This document shows, piece by piece, positions 63,394-64,000 of a stretch of 64,000 nt of DNA (within the stretch, counting starts at the first letter, position 1; every line of letters starts with the position of its first letter). Under the pieces are notes generated by a model. The model saw only the letters and a program-made list of their open reading frames with translations, was not told the DNA's origin and ran no database searches. The DNA is taken from NCBI GenBank assembly GCA_026390775.1, contig JAPLFF010000007.1, positions 1,364,001 through 1,428,000 on the forward strand, given 5' to 3'. The DNA comes from Ignavibacteriales bacterium (GTDB lineage: Bacteria; Bacteroidota; Ignavibacteria; Ignavibacteriales; Melioribacteraceae). The translations under genes and the position numbers were made by a program.

Positions 63394-64000
63394 TTATTTT
63401 TTCACAATTTCCGCACAGAGTTTAGATGGTGGTAGCATCAAACCTCGAATCTCATGAACTTGTACAAGATGCGCATACTCGTCAGAAAATTCCATTTTAT
63501 TTAACAGGCCAAAAACATAGTGAACCAAATCGTGGCAATGCAATCCGATCCAATCTTTTGGTAATAGTTCCCTAGGTAGTGCTGGTTCTTCAAGGTAAAT
63601 ATCCATAAGGTCAAGTTGCAGTTGGAGAACTTTTGGGAAAAGTTTTCTAGCTTCTAGTTTTTCCTTTTGTTTAATCTTTTTTTCAAGAAAACGCGCGAGA
63701 TTTTCCCATTGTTTAACAAACGTTTTATATAACTTTTCAAGTTTTTTAAGATTCCAAACTCTATAAATAATTTCTTTTACATCAATGCAACATTCGAGCT
63801 GTACTGTTTGACATTGAAATACAGCAACATATTTCTTGAGTCCAAGGGAAGTAATTAGTTTTCCAACCTCAGCAGATTTATTGTACGGAGAGATCCAAGT
63901 GCTGCCGAAAAGCATACCAAAACCTATCGTAATCAATTCATTCCGCAATGAATTCCGCTTCTTTCTTAAGGTTTCCGGAATACCAAAAACAACCACCGTC
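63394..64000 (-). CDS. PaaX-like transcriptional regulator, N-terminally incomplete
   Basis: The frame reaches the right edge without a stop; only about 202 residues are visible. VVFGIPETLRKKRNSLRNEL then GFGMLFGSTWISPYN matches the central domain of PaaX, the phenylacetyl-CoA-responsive repressor family. The N-terminal winged-helix part would be outside the window. A GTG occurs at 63996 but is probably internal. The gene lies upstream of the ars-RND operon on the same strand, so it may regulate it. Ligand unknown. Confidence 0.75.
   Translation of the reverse strand, partial: TVVVFGIPETLRKKRNSLRNELITIGFGMLFGSTWISPYNKSAEVGKLITSLGLKKYVAVFQCQTVQLECCIDVKEIIYRVWNLKKLEKLYKTFVKQWENLARFLEKKIKQKEKLEARKLFPKVLQLQLDLMDIYLEEPALPRELLPKDWIGLHCHDLVHYVFGLLNKMEFSDEYAHLVQVHEIRGLMLPPSKLCAEIVKK

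Overview
The window is AT-rich, with a mixed-strand gene layout and frequent AGGAG-type ribosome binding sites. It carries a remnant of a type IX secretion C-terminal sorting domain, ATP-type PEP carboxykinase, ADP-type succinyl-CoA synthetase beta, many Sec or lipoprotein signal peptides, M61 and M23 peptidases, and multi-PAS kinases. Together these suggest a Bacteroidota/Chlorobi-group bacterium, perhaps Ignavibacteria-like. That placement is inference. No rRNA or complete tRNA gene is present.

Positions 1-14100 hold envelope and catabolic genes: a partial DinB-like protein, methylglyoxal synthase, a papain-like peptidase, a Tat-exported class V aminotransferase, a trypsin-like lipoprotein, an M61 peptidase, a cytidylate-kinase-like protein followed by an apparently frameshifted small gene, an exported amidase, a HAD phosphatase, an M23 peptidase and a TPR/beta-barrel protein. 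Positions 14298-20392 form a minus-strand cluster of two SGNH hydrolases, an HHH protein, an acyl-AMP ligase, an acyl carrier protein and an MBOAT acyltransferase. Its composition matches the four Dlt functions (activate, carry, export, transfer), so it is the best candidate for an undescribed envelope-acylation system. Next come a coiled-coil protein, RmlA, a BadF-type sugar kinase with an AmpG-like permease (probably muropeptide recycling), an ABC exporter with a LolA-like protein, sucC, a divergent galactokinase homologue, a TPR protein and aroE.

Positions 35400-37560 are rich in small perfect palindromes and two copies of a dispersed inverted repeat. They are followed by a very large multi-PAS kinase with a periplasmic CXXCH haem motif and its response regulator, then a coupled aminotransferase-pckA pair, a DUF350/lytic transglycosylase pair, a Ycf48-like lipoprotein, a coiled-coil membrane protein and a HEAT-repeat protein.

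From 50461 the window is accessory DNA. Two 43-base copies of the 3' half of a tRNA-Thr(TGT) gene, each with a terminator, bracket a 3.1-kb segment whose only gene is a sensor kinase. A shared 14-base motif lies just inside both ends, which looks like retained integrase arm sites. A tyrosine recombinase follows the second copy, so a second island probably extends to the right. It contains a T9SS-domain remnant and a conspicuously GC-richer PLP decarboxylase. The right end carries a minus-strand operon: ArsA ATPase, ArsD-like protein, TolC, RND adaptor and RND pump, preceded by a partial PaaX-like regulator. This pairs an arsenite-type ATPase with a tripartite efflux system.
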